Notes: generated from the sequence alone by a model not told the origin. DNA of 64,000 bases from Halarchaeum nitratireducens (GCF_014647155.1 NZ_BMOQ01000005.1:62001-126000); one strand, 5' to 3'; shown: positions 7,300 to 14,868, numbered from the stretch's first letter. Translations and numbers: made by a program.

Positions 7300-7704
7300 A
7301 TGCCAACGCTCAAAGTCACCGTCGGCGAAGCCGAGACGCTCCACGAACAGACGCGGAACCGTCTCAAGGCCGCACAGGCCGGCGAGGAACTCGAGGACGC
7401 CCAGCCCACGCTCAACTTCGAGTCCTACGCCGAACTCAGCCGACTCCTCAGTCCAAAGAACCTCGAGCTCCTCGAGGCCATCGCGAACCATCACCCCGAG
7501 AGCATCCGCGAAGCCGCCGAGCTCGTCGACCGGGACTACAAGCAGGTCCACAAGAACCTGAGCGAGCTCGCGGACCTCGGCGTCATCGAGTTCGAGAGCG
7601 ACGGCGACGGTCACCCGAAGACGCCCATCCTCGCCTACGACGGCATCGAGATCGACATCCCCTTCGTCGACTCCTCGAACAACGTCGGCGCCGCCGCACC
7701 GTAG
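7300..7704 (+). CDS. HTH antitoxin / HVO_A0114-type DNA-binding protein (TumA-like)
   Basis: A 134-aa protein. The N-terminal half is a charged helix; a winged helix-turn-helix spans about 45-105, with a MarR-like pattern: helix, Ser-Ile-Arg-Glu-Ala-Ala-Glu-Leu, recognition helix containing Tyr-Lys-Gln-Val-His-Lys-Asn, and a wing around Ile-Glu-Phe. This matches HVO_A0114-family regulators, which regularly follow a DUF6516/TumE gene. A GGGGG-A ribosome-binding site precedes the ATG. It is expected to neutralise the upstream protein and to repress the shared promoter, where CTATGG repeats offer a target. Confidence 0.7.
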   Translation: MPTLKVTVGEAETLHEQTRNRLKAAQAGEELEDAQPTLNFESYAELSRLLSPKNLELLEAIANHHPESIREAAELVDRDYKQVHKNLSELADLGVIEFESDGDGHPKTPILAYDGIEIDIPFVDSSNNVGAAAP

Positions 7705-7960
7705 CGCCGACGCTTCTTCTCGACGTCGTGCTGTGGGCTTTGGGCGTGACCCCTGGGGGTCGCACGTCCCCGGAACGGCGTTCCCGAATATGCACACGAG
7801 TCCGGCCGCCGTCGGGACCGGCGTGTGTACGCGGCGCCGATTCGACGGCGGTGGTCGCTCGTCGACGACGCCGAATCGGGGGCGAATCGACCGAGGTACA
7901 TAAGGTGAAACTGTTTGAGGAATCGCAGCAGCCTCCCTCTCGCGCGTCGTGTGTACGGGT

Positions 7961-8227
7961 ATGCGTATCCGAACTGACGGCGACTACGCGTACTGGAAGG
8001 ACGTTATCGAGGACGCCGCCGACTTCTGGGGCGTCAACAAGACCGACGCCATCGTCAGGTCCTGCGACCTCGCCGGCCGACTGGTGCCACAGCTTGAGGA
8101 AGCCCTCACCCACGAAGAGCTGCCGCCAAGGGTCGCCCAAGAAATCGTAGAGATGGTAAACCGCGAGTGTCGGAACGTGTTGATCAAGTACTGCGAACCA
8201 AATGTTAAAGTCTCCTTCGATGTGTGA
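7961..8227 (+). CDS. DUF7692-like small protein
   Basis: An 88-aa protein from ATG 7961 (an upstream in-frame ATG at 7949 gives four extra residues that the usual family start lacks). The opening Met-Arg-Ile-Arg-Thr-Asp-Gly and the following Tyr-Trp-Lys-Asp...Phe-Trp-Gly-Val-Asn-Lys-Thr-Asp-Ala match haloarchaeal DUF7692 proteins, which resemble ribbon-helix-helix-type small regulators. A weak TATA-like sequence lies near 7896-7902. It is the last GC-rich gene before the AT-rich cargo block, so the cargo insertion point may lie just downstream. Function unknown. Confidence 0.65.
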   Translation: MRIRTDGDYAYWKDVIEDAADFWGVNKTDAIVRSCDLAGRLVPQLEEALTHEELPPRVAQEIVEMVNRECRNVLIKYCEPNVKVSFDV

Positions 8228-8433
8228 CTTACTGACTTACACTGCTGATCCGACTAATTTGCAGTTAATACATCGATCGGTAATGGGCTCTCTCCGACGA
8301 GACGACTAGGGTTCTCCAGCGGGGGACACAGCGCAGCCCTCGGTGACATTCCACTGTACGTCTACCGCACGACGGTAGTCACCACGAATGCATATTTAAC
8401 AACGCTTTTGTGCTATACAAAGTACTGAGTGAT
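8228..8433. promoter_or_regulatory. cargo-block leader with TATA box
   Basis: This 206-base gap marks the switch from GC-rich viral genes to AT-rich cargo. It has no convincing ORF. A good TATA-like ATATTTAA at about 8392-8399 stands some 35-40 bases before the methylase ATG (8434) and probably drives it. A GTG at 8410 would add eight residues that do not belong to the conserved methylase start. Confidence 0.5.
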
Positions 8434-9432
8434 ATGGCCCGTTGTCTTCCTTTCCGCTGGTATGGCGGGAAATATAGTCATCTTAAGTGGCTTCTCCCAC
8501 AGCTTCCCGAAGCCCATCGCTATGTGGAACCCTTTGGTGGGTCTGGTGCAGTGCTTCTGAATCGGGACCCATCACCAGTAGAGGTATATAACGACCGTGA
8601 CAGCGATGTTACGAACTTCTTTAAGGTACTTCGCGATAATCGTGACGAGCTCCTTGAGAAGATCGCACTTACTCCATTTTCACGAGAAGAATTTGAACAC
8701 GCTATTGAGAGGCAAGGCGACGATTTAAGCGATATTGAGCAAGCACGCTTGTTCTTCGTTCGTGCCGGCCAAGTGAGGAGTGGTCTCGCGCAAGACGCTA
8801 CTCCCGGGAGATGGGCATACTGTAAGAGCGCTAGTCGTCGCGATATGGCCTCAGCAGTTTCTCGCTGGCATTCACGGCTTGATCACCTGAAGGAGGCGGC
8901 TGACCGAATTGGTGGATATAGCGAGGTGGAAGCAGTCATTGAGGAGCTGAAGCAGGAAGGCAAAGAGGCAATCGCTGACGAGCTGCAGGGGATGAATAAT
9001 CAGGAGGCAGTAAAGGCTCTCCAAGAGGCAAAGCTAGAAGATATGGCTGATCGGTTCCGCCGTGTTCAAATTGAGAACCGTGATGCTATTGACGTAATCC
9101 AAACATACGGTGATTCTGAAGATGCTCTAATCTATTGCGATCCGCCGTACCCGCATGACTCACGATCTCAGGGGACAACTACGACATACCGCTATGAGAT
9201 GTCCGATGAGGAGCATAAAGACCTGGCAAATGTTCTCCATGAGGTGGAGGCCAAAGTGGCAATCTCGTCCTACCAGTGTGATTTGACCGAGGAGCTATAT
9301 GGTGATTGGAACCGGATTGACATCAAGAAGACATCTCACACATCAAAGGAAACTCGTGAGGAATCTCTGTGGACAAATTACCCGATCCCGAACCCGGAAG
9401 CTGAGAAAGTTCAAGCTACTATCCGGCTGTAG
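8434..9432 (+). CDS. Dam-type DNA adenine (N6) methyltransferase
   Basis: A 332-aa enzyme. Near the N-terminus Phe-Arg-Trp-Tyr-Gly-Gly-Lys (7-13) and VEPFGGSGAV (31-40) form the SAM-binding region of the D12/Dam class; the catalytic motif is DPPY (236-239). It should methylate adenine N6 in a short DNA target. Residues about 159-205 form a charged helical insertion not needed for the fold, possibly part of target recognition. No restriction nuclease is adjacent, so it is an orphan methylase, either protecting viral DNA or modifying self DNA for the genes that follow (60 bases downstream, same strand). Codon use is AT-rich, unlike the flanking viral genes. Confidence 0.85.
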   Translation: MARCLPFRWYGGKYSHLKWLLPQLPEAHRYVEPFGGSGAVLLNRDPSPVEVYNDRDSDVTNFFKVLRDNRDELLEKIALTPFSREEFEHAIERQGDDLSDIEQARLFFVRAGQVRSGLAQDATPGRWAYCKSASRRDMASAVSRWHSRLDHLKEAADRIGGYSEVEAVIEELKQEGKEAIADELQGMNNQEAVKALQEAKLEDMADRFRRVQIENRDAIDVIQTYGDSEDALIYCDPPYPHDSRSQGTTTTYRYEMSDEEHKDLANVLHEVEAKVAISSYQCDLTEELYGDWNRIDIKKTSHTSKETREESLWTNYPIPNPEAEKVQATIRL

Positions 9433-9492
9433 CTCCTCTCCCCCTTTGTTTTGTGACAAGATTCAATATGGTAGAATTAATCACTATTAGCA

Positions 9493-11688
9493 ATGTCTTC
9501 CGAAGGAGAATATTATGACCTAAGCCCCGACAAGCGGACGCTTCGGTCACTTCGATCTGACGTAACTCCGATTACCGCCGTGGAGGAGCTGGTTGACAAC
9601 GTTCTCGACAATTGGCGGCGAGTCAAATCCCCAAAATCAGACATAACGATTGATATTGATTTTGACTTTGAAAACGGAGTTTTTCGTATTGAAGATAATA
9701 GCGGGGGGTTGAATGAGAAGAACGTCAAGAAAATCTTCGCTCTCGGGGGATCGACAAAAGAGGAAATCCCGAACTCAATTGGGTCCTACGGAATGGGGGC
9801 AAAGAAGGCGATCCTGCGACTGGGAAATCGAGCAACGATTAAGAGTCGTGCTACAGATGCTCAGAATGCATACGGTTTTGTGATTGATGAGGAGTGGCTA
9901 CATTCCGACGATTGGGAAGTAGCTAAGCAGCAATTCGATAACGTTGATTCTGGTTCAACGGTTATTCGAATTGAGGGTCTCGATATAGAACTACGCGATG
10001 AAGATCTTGAAGAGGATTTAGATGATGAAGAGGAGACCTCAAATTTCGACACTCCTGAGGAGTACTTGGAATCTCTTCGAGAAGATCTCTCTGAGACGTA
10101 CGACGAATTCCTGAAGGGCCGAGCTGGGCCAGATGGTGGTACCGTCTCAATAATGGTTAATGCGGTTCGCGTTGACAAGCAGCCGGCTATAGATTGGGCG
10201 TACACGCCTCTTGACGGATACCACCCTCGCTTCTACAAGCAGTATGAGATTAGTCCTGAAGAGATTCCAGGTCGAGAAGAACCGATCACAGTAGATATTA
10301 AGGCTGGATTGATGCGGACCGGCAAGACAGAAGATGCTGGGACAGACGTGATTATCCAGAATCGCCGCGTGCTGACCAGCGATAAGACGGAGATGGGTGG
10401 TTGGGGTACCCACCTTCCGAGTTTCCGGGCCAACCTGCGTCGGACACGATTTATTGTAAAGATAACTGCTGAGAGTAACCCGGAAACATTACCATGGGAT
10501 ACACAGAAAGACAAAATTGAGCCAAATAGCGTTATTACTGACCGGGTTTTCAATGTCTTGCGACGTGCGGGATCAGATTACACGAAGGTCACCTATGAGA
10601 ACTTCCCTACTGCCTACACTGCTCCGTACAGATTTGACGACGAACTTGATGATGAAGAACGAAAGCCGTGGCAAGACGTGCAGGAGTTTAATTACAGTGA
10701 TCGTCAGCAATTTATTGCGGCACACAAGCCGAATAGCGAGTTACCCGAAAAAGAGCAGATTGAAGAACTAGCCGACTATCATCAAGAGAATTTGAGGGTA
10801 TTTGCCCCACATATTGTTGCTGAGCCATACCAGCGGGCATATCGTGCTTATTTTGACCCAGACAATGACTCTGATGGAACCTATATACCCGACAATGGCG
10901 ATCTTTGGGTTTTACCCCCCGAAGGTGAAAAGTTCCCGGAGCAGGAGCTTCATATGGTGCTGGAGGCTGTGAAAGATACAGCTGAACGGCATGCTCAAAA
11001 CGGAGTAACATTCAAATTCGAAGATAGTGACTGGTGGTGGCAGGGATATTACGAATGGGTTCTTGAAGAAAATAACACCTCAATTAGTGCTCTTGAGGCA
11101 ACAAAGGATATAGATACCTTATATAGGCAGATTGAAGCAAAGGGCGAGCAAAGGGATCTGCCAGAGCCGATATTAACCGATTTACGATCACCGGACATAT
11201 CGCAGGTATTCTCTGAAGAAGAGACAACTCAAGACGATGGTGAGACACAATCAGAGCTCACAGAACATTCTGACAAAGGAGCCGAGGAAGAAGAGATTGA
11301 AGATGAGACAAACGTACCGGCTCAAGACTCCACACTCGGCGATGATGAGATCGAAGCGGAGCCTGGCGATAGTACAGAAATCGACTCAGACGAAGACTCA
11401 CTTGAGTTCGGCTCTCAAGACAACACTAAGGGGAGTACTGAAGACCGGGAGAGTGAGGAAGAGAAGAAATCGATCGACTTTGGAACGACAACGGAACGGC
11501 AGGTACAGCAAACCTTCTCCGAAACACGGTCGATTATCTTACAGGTGAAGGAGTCCGATTACTATACAATCTGTGAAACGGTGGGCCTAGATCCAGAAAG
11601 TGCGAAGCCTCGGGAAGTCGGTGATGCTGTTATTGAGCAAGAGGTTGATATTAGTGGATTCGCCAGCCCGGGCGGCGATGGAGCGTAA
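9493..11688 (+). CDS. GHKL (MORC/Hsp90-like) ATPase
   Basis: A 731-aa protein with a GHKL ATP-binding domain: N-box EELVDNVLDN (31-40, with Glu and Asn for Mg-ATP), DNSGG (68-72) and GSYGMGAKKAI (97-107). The following transducer region is interrupted by an acidic loop (about 160-185). The middle (about 230-560) is unrecognised, with an aromatic Trp-rich stretch near 515. An Asp/Glu/Ser/Thr low-complexity linker (about 575-670) leads to a small C-terminal domain. MORC and MutL-like GHKL ATPases occur in several prokaryotic defence systems. The cyclase gene starts 2 bases after its stop, so the two are almost certainly co-translated. It may act as sensor or activator of the cyclase; this is inference. 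Confidence 0.8.
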   Translation: MSSEGEYYDLSPDKRTLRSLRSDVTPITAVEELVDNVLDNWRRVKSPKSDITIDIDFDFENGVFRIEDNSGGLNEKNVKKIFALGGSTKEEIPNSIGSYGMGAKKAILRLGNRATIKSRATDAQNAYGFVIDEEWLHSDDWEVAKQQFDNVDSGSTVIRIEGLDIELRDEDLEEDLDDEEETSNFDTPEEYLESLREDLSETYDEFLKGRAGPDGGTVSIMVNAVRVDKQPAIDWAYTPLDGYHPRFYKQYEISPEEIPGREEPITVDIKAGLMRTGKTEDAGTDVIIQNRRVLTSDKTEMGGWGTHLPSFRANLRRTRFIVKITAESNPETLPWDTQKDKIEPNSVITDRVFNVLRRAGSDYTKVTYENFPTAYTAPYRFDDELDDEERKPWQDVQEFNYSDRQQFIAAHKPNSELPEKEQIEELADYHQENLRVFAPHIVAEPYQRAYRAYFDPDNDSDGTYIPDNGDLWVLPPEGEKFPEQELHMVLEAVKDTAERHAQNGVTFKFEDSDWWWQGYYEWVLEENNTSISALEATKDIDTLYRQIEAKGEQRDLPEPILTDLRSPDISQVFSEEETTQDDGETQSELTEHSDKGAEEEEIEDETNVPAQDSTLGDDEIEAEPGDSTEIDSDEDSLEFGSQDNTKGSTEDRESEEEKKSIDFGTTTERQVQQTFSETRSIILQVKESDYYTICETVGLDPESAKPREVGDAVIEQEVDISGFASPGGDGA

Positions 11689-11690
11689 CT

Positions 11691-12479
11691 GTGGTTCGGA
11701 AGAACCTCACATACTCACAAAAGCGTGATATACACGAGAGCTTGGATCGGCGAGAGGAGCAGTTGAACGAACGGCTCAAAGATGTTGCTACCGGTAAATC
11801 TCATCCACGAAACTGGAATAAGAGATTAAACGAGCCGAAAAGCTATCATATTGCAACTGTATTTATTGATATTGATCACTTCACTGAATATCTACTCAAT
11901 AATGGGAAGAGGGCTACCCTGTATATGCTTGGTTTATTCATTCCAGAAGCGATGAGAGTTATTAATGAATACGATGGTTATTTTGAGAAAAATACGGGCG
12001 ACGGATTGTTAGCTTACTTCGGTTTCGGCAAATCAGCGCAAGAATCAGTCTCTGACGTCCTTCAATATATCACGACGATCCGATGGGTCCTCTCTCATGA
12101 AGTGAATCCCCGGCTTGAAGAACTAAATGTTCAACCAGTCACCGTCAGCTCTGGTGCAGCGTACGGTGAAGCCTACCTCGCTGAAATTGGAACCCCCAGT
12201 CGTGATGCATCACTCAAACGCTTAACCGCTGTCTCCCCCCAAGTAAATACAGCGTTCCAGCTAGAAACACAAGCTGGTGATGATGAACACCTTGTCGGAC
12301 CTGCGATTGAATACCATGCAGATGAAGATGATCAAGAGTACCTTCTTCTCGAGGATATTTACGATCAATATCAGTGGGCTAATCCCGAAACAGAGGAAAT
12401 GGAGCCGTACGCGATCTACCGATACGGCGGCGAATGGATGGAAGATACGGTTCCTCTTGAGGAGGAGGTAGAGGGATGA
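11691..12479 (+). CDS. class III nucleotide cyclase, Pycsar PycC-like
   Basis: A 262-aa single-domain cyclase starting at GTG 11691, 2 bases after the ATPase gene. Metal-binding aspartates are visible: D60 in Phe-Ile-Asp-Ile-Asp-His-Phe and D104 in Thr-Gly-Asp-Gly. Lys100 sits at one base-reading position of adenylate cyclases, but the residue aligned with the adenine-reading Asp (two before the conserved Thr179) is Arg177. Asn186 is kept, while the transition-state Arg four residues later is Gln190. Small, membrane-free cyclases followed by a DUF5706-type membrane protein are the layout of Pycsar, in which cUMP or cCMP signals phage infection. The real product cannot be told from sequence. 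Confidence 0.8.
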   Translation: MVRKNLTYSQKRDIHESLDRREEQLNERLKDVATGKSHPRNWNKRLNEPKSYHIATVFIDIDHFTEYLLNNGKRATLYMLGLFIPEAMRVINEYDGYFEKNTGDGLLAYFGFGKSAQESVSDVLQYITTIRWVLSHEVNPRLEELNVQPVTVSSGAAYGEAYLAEIGTPSRDASLKRLTAVSPQVNTAFQLETQAGDDEHLVGPAIEYHADEDDQEYLLLEDIYDQYQWANPETEEMEPYAIYRYGGEWMEDTVPLEEEVEG

Positions 12480-13006
12480 CTAATAGCTCGAATGAAACAA
12501 ATCAGGGGGGAGACTTAGATTCCGATTTGACGGCTGCAGAGTTCAGTCAACTAGTTCGTGATCATCAAAATACGTATATTCGGGTTGCCGATCAGAAAGC
12601 TTCAATTCTGCTTTCGGGCCTCGTCGCATATCTCGGTCTCTCGCTAAGTGTTATTGGGACGAATATGGGCCAGAAGGGTATTCTATTTCTTATATTCGCT
12701 GGTGGTAGTGTTCTCTCGGCTCTTGTTGCGATTTACTTTGCTGCATCTGCTGTTTATCCGAATACACCATCAACGCCGCAGGGTCTAGTTATGTGGGAGT
12801 CAATCGTGGAGAAGGGTGAAGAGAGGTATCGAGATACGATTCGGTCAAAGACTTCTGAAGAGCTGCTTGACGAATTAATTGATGAGAACTACCAATTAGC
12901 TGCCGTTAACAATACAAAATATCAGCAGGTTCGTCTTGCCCTACTCTCAACCATCCCTACTGTCATATGCGGGATAATCACGATGCTACTGTTAATTGCT
13001 CCGTAA
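12476..13006 (+). CDS. PycTM-like membrane effector (DUF5706 type)
   Basis: A 176-aa protein whose ATG overlaps the cyclase stop (ATGA). After a hydrophilic N-terminus come a helix and the hallmark Arg-Val-Ala-Asp-Gln-Lys-Ala-Ser (36-43) leading straight into transmembrane helix 1 (about 44-61), helix 2 (about 69-91), a cytoplasmic helical segment (about 100-148) and a final transmembrane helix (about 152-174). The Ala-Asp-x-Lys-Ala motif before helix 1 and the overall plan match Pycsar transmembrane effectors, which disrupt the membrane when the cyclic pyrimidine nucleotide binds. Coupling to the cyclase strongly supports the role. The stop is followed by convergent repressor genes. Confidence 0.78.
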   Translation: MTNSSNETNQGGDLDSDLTAAEFSQLVRDHQNTYIRVADQKASILLSGLVAYLGLSLSVIGTNMGQKGILFLIFAGGSVLSALVAIYFAASAVYPNTPSTPQGLVMWESIVEKGEERYRDTIRSKTSEELLDELIDENYQLAAVNNTKYQQVRLALLSTIPTVICGIITMLLLIAP

Positions 13007-13035
13007 AAGTAAATCGGAGCGTACCATTCAATAAT

Positions 13036-13368
13036 TTAGCCAAGCGTGTAGCAGGGCCGTTCCTCTTTCTTCGGCGGCGGCCCGACGCGCACCGGACCAG
13101 GAGCGGGGACGTCGTGTGTATTCAACTCGCCGTCGAGGTACAACTGGCCACTCGTCGTTATCTCGTACATCCGCGTGCCCGGCCAGAGCGGGCCGATGAG
13201 TCCCGCCTCGGAAAGTAGCCGGCATCGGTCCCAGATGCGTCTGCGGGACGAGGCAGACGGTAGAACCGCCGTCATCGTAGTCGGCGACGCCCACCGTGAT
13301 TCCGCGAGATGTTCGAGGATACGCTCATCAACCGCCTGCATCCACGGTCCCGATCTGCGGACCGACAT
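13036..13368 (-). CDS. winged-helix protein, phiH1-repressor type
   Basis: A 110-aa winged-helix protein: Trp-Met-Gln-Ala-Val-Asp-Glu-Arg-Ile-Leu-Glu near the N-terminus, a helix-turn-helix about 25-60 with an Arg-rich second helix, then Tyr-Glu-Ile-Thr-x-x-Gly-x-x-Tyr-Leu-Asp-Gly-Glu (about 68-81), the wing and conserved end of the haloarchaeal phiH1-repressor family. The C-terminal 25 residues are a Pro-rich tail. It lies 5 bases downstream of a second protein of the same family, so the two form an operon. Base composition returns to GC-rich here. It is likely a repressor of viral or integrase promoters. Confidence 0.7.
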   Translation of the reverse strand: MSVRRSGPWMQAVDERILEHLAESRWASPTTMTAVLPSASSRRRIWDRCRLLSEAGLIGPLWPGTRMYEITTSGQLYLDGELNTHDVPAPGPVRVGPPPKKEERPCYTLG

Positions 13369-13373
13369 ACTGG

Positions 13374-13691
13374 TTACACCCCGTTCGTCTCGCGCGACCC
13401 TGTGGGTGACGGGGTCGCGTCTGTGTTATTCTCGATCCATGCGCCCTTGCGAGCATCATACTCCCCTCTCAGATACCCCTCGCCCTCCTCTGTAATCTCG
13501 TATGCGCCGTTCCCGATTTCACGAACGAGACCGTGATCGGCGAGTCGGGAACACGTCCGTGAAACTGTCGAATCAGACGTGTCAATTGCTACATGGTCCG
13601 CGAGGTCGCCAACGGTATATCCTCCCTCAGCAGATAGGATTTCGAGGATTCTATCGGCCCAGATATTCATCCATTTCGCGCTCATTCTCAT
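13374..13691 (-). CDS. phiH1-like winged-helix repressor
   Basis: A 105-aa protein with the phiH1-repressor pattern: Trp-Met-x-x-x-Ala-Asp-Arg-Ile-Leu-Glu, a winged helix spanning about 12-75, and a wing ending in Ala-Tyr-Glu-Ile-Thr-Glu-Glu-Gly-x-x-Tyr-Leu-Arg-Gly-Glu. In virus phiH this family keeps lytic genes off. It is divergent from the integrase operon, with 226 bases between, an arrangement suited to a genetic switch. ATG 13691 is taken, but an A/T-rich TATATC near 13700-13706 would fit better with a leaderless start at the internal ATG 13670. Its tail after residue 85 is unrelated to its neighbour. Confidence 0.72.
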   Translation of the reverse strand: MRMSAKWMNIWADRILEILSAEGGYTVGDLADHVAIDTSDSTVSRTCSRLADHGLVREIGNGAYEITEEGEGYLRGEYDARKGAWIENNTDATPSPTGSRETNGV

Positions 13692-13917
13692 ACCCCCATT
13701 ATATCGTTGAGTGACCTATTTCCTGCCGGAATTTCGAATTTCGTCGCTAGAACTCCAATTCGTTACTTGGATAGAATATCGGTCCTTTATTTCATTTATG
13801 CATTTAGAGATTGTTTGTGCATCTGCGAAGTCGTCGCTGGTCGAAGATGACTCTGGTTGGTTGGTGAAGAACGGGACGCGCTGCAACGCGCCCCGAGGAC
13901 GGTTTCGCAGATCTACA
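13692..13917. promoter_or_regulatory. divergent control region between repressor and integrase operons
   Basis: A 226-base AT-rich stretch without a convincing gene. TATA-like elements are visible for the repressor side (around 13699-13707) and for the rightward operon (TTTATT and CATTTATG around 13787-13802). A hairpin-like GC segment (about 13878-13897, GCGC...GCGC) lies just before the first rightward gene. It is the likely switch region of the provirus. Confidence 0.45.
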
Positions 13918-14097
13918 ATGTCCGAAACCGACACTGTGCGGCCGAAGCCGCACGACCGACCGGAAGCACTGCCGACCGAAAAAGACCCCGACACGCCGTG
14001 TGCGGTGTGCGAGGTGCGCGCCGCCGCCGGCGTCCTACCGGACGGGCGAAGCGCCTGCCGCGTGTGTGCGTCGTTCGAGGGAGGTGCGGACGAATGA
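13918..14097 (+). CDS. small zinc-finger-like protein
   Basis: A 59-aa protein with two Cys-x-x-Cys pairs (about residues 27-30 and 48-51) separated by 17 residues, a treble-clef or zinc-ribbon-like spacing. A longer open frame to 13711 exists, but the upstream part is AT-rich non-coding sequence and ATG 13918 gives the natural product. Its TGA overlaps the ATG of the PadR gene. It is the first gene of the six-gene integrase operon; a DNA- or protein-binding adaptor role is possible. Confidence 0.6.
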   Translation: MSETDTVRPKPHDRPEALPTEKDPDTPCAVCEVRAAAGVLPDGRSACRVCASFEGGADE

Positions 14098-14447
14098 CCC
14101 GCACGCATGAGTGGCACGACCTGACGGGCTTCCAGCGCGACGTCCTGCTCGTCGCGGCGTCCCTCGAGGACGGCGAGGAGCAGGTGTACGGGCTGGCCAT
14201 CAACCGCGAACTGGAAGCGCGCTACGGTTGTCAGGTGAACCACGGTCGCCTCTACCCGAACCTCGACACGCTCGTCGAGGCGGGCTTCGTGGAGAAGTCC
14301 GCGCTCGACCGCCGGACGAACGAGTACCGCGTGACGCCGGCGGGCGCGTCGCTGCTCGACGTCGCCCACGACGAGATCGAGGACGCCCGCGACGGCATCG
14401 ACGCGCGCGTCGTCGCGGACGGCGAGGGCTCGGAGGGAAAGCGATGA
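14094..14447 (+). CDS. PadR-family transcriptional regulator
   Basis: A 117-aa winged-helix protein of PadR type: Leu-Thr-Gly-Phe-Gln-Arg-Asp-Val-Leu near the start, a helix-turn-helix, the family's Gly-Arg-Leu-Tyr-Pro-Asn-Leu-Asp-x-Leu (about 50-59), and a wing ending in Asn-Glu-Tyr-x-Val-Thr-Pro-Ala-Gly. It is linked by ATGA overlaps to the genes on both sides. PadR-like proteins are common in haloarchaeal plasmids and viruses. Here it probably regulates the integrase operon or the divergent repressors. Ligand, if any, unknown. Confidence 0.8.
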   Translation: MTRTHEWHDLTGFQRDVLLVAASLEDGEEQVYGLAINRELEARYGCQVNHGRLYPNLDTLVEAGFVEKSALDRRTNEYRVTPAGASLLDVAHDEIEDARDGIDARVVADGEGSEGKR

Positions 14448-14599
14448 GTAACCCGATTTGCCGTGGTCAGCATCTCGGTGCCGGTCAGTTCTCCCACGAC
14501 CCTGAGGAGATGTCGCGTCACGCCCTCGGCGATGGTGAAACGGGTCTTCGCTGCCCTGCGTGTGCGACCGTCATCGTCGATTCGGAGGTGGACGCATGA
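14444..14599 (+). CDS. small Cys-containing protein
   Basis: A 51-aa protein coupled on both sides by ATGA overlaps. Cys6 with His10 near the N-terminus and a Cys-Pro-Ala-Cys pair (37-40) in the second half could bind one zinc ion. No family is recognised. It is too short for routine gene calling, but the exact overlaps with PadR and AbrB-like genes make translation likely. Confidence 0.55.
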   Translation: MSNPICRGQHLGAGQFSHDPEEMSRHALGDGETGLRCPACATVIVDSEVDA

Positions 14600-14868
14600 G
14601 CGGTGAATCCTCGAAGCGCGGGAGCTACGAGCGCCACGCGCCGGACTTGCCGCGTCGCTACTCGGTCTTCGAGACGTCGACGGGCGGGAAGCACGTCACG
14701 CTCGCGGCGCCCGCGCTCGACGCCATCGGCGCCGAGGTGGGCGACGAAGTCACCGTCCGCCGGAACGATGCGGGCGACGTCGTCCTCGAGGCCGACCCCG
14801 CAGAGGGACGCGACGAGTTCGTCCCGGCGAGCGACCTCGCCGACTGGGTGGGTGACGACGATGAGTAG
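14596..14868 (+). CDS. AbrB/SpoVT-like swapped-hairpin protein
   Basis: A 90-aa protein. The middle (about 20-66) has the AbrB-type beta pattern: a strand with Thr-Ser-Thr-Gly-Gly-Lys, a hydrophobic helix with Leu-Asp-Ala-Ile-Gly, then Val-Gly-Asp-Glu-Val-Thr-Val and a closing strand. The C-terminus is acidic. Such proteins dimerise and bind DNA, often as antitoxins or element regulators; no toxin is next to it. It overlaps the previous gene by ATGA and the next by 8 bases. Confidence 0.6.
   Translation: MSGESSKRGSYERHAPDLPRRYSVFETSTGGKHVTLAAPALDAIGAEVGDEVTVRRNDAGDVVLEADPAEGRDEFVPASDLADWVGDDDE

Noticed and set aside
11691-12479. GGDEF diguanylate cyclase as identity of the cyclase gene
   Set aside because: There is no GGDEF motif; the Asp-Ile-Asp and Thr-Gly-Asp-Gly pattern and the VN-A-x-LE helix belong to class III cyclases.
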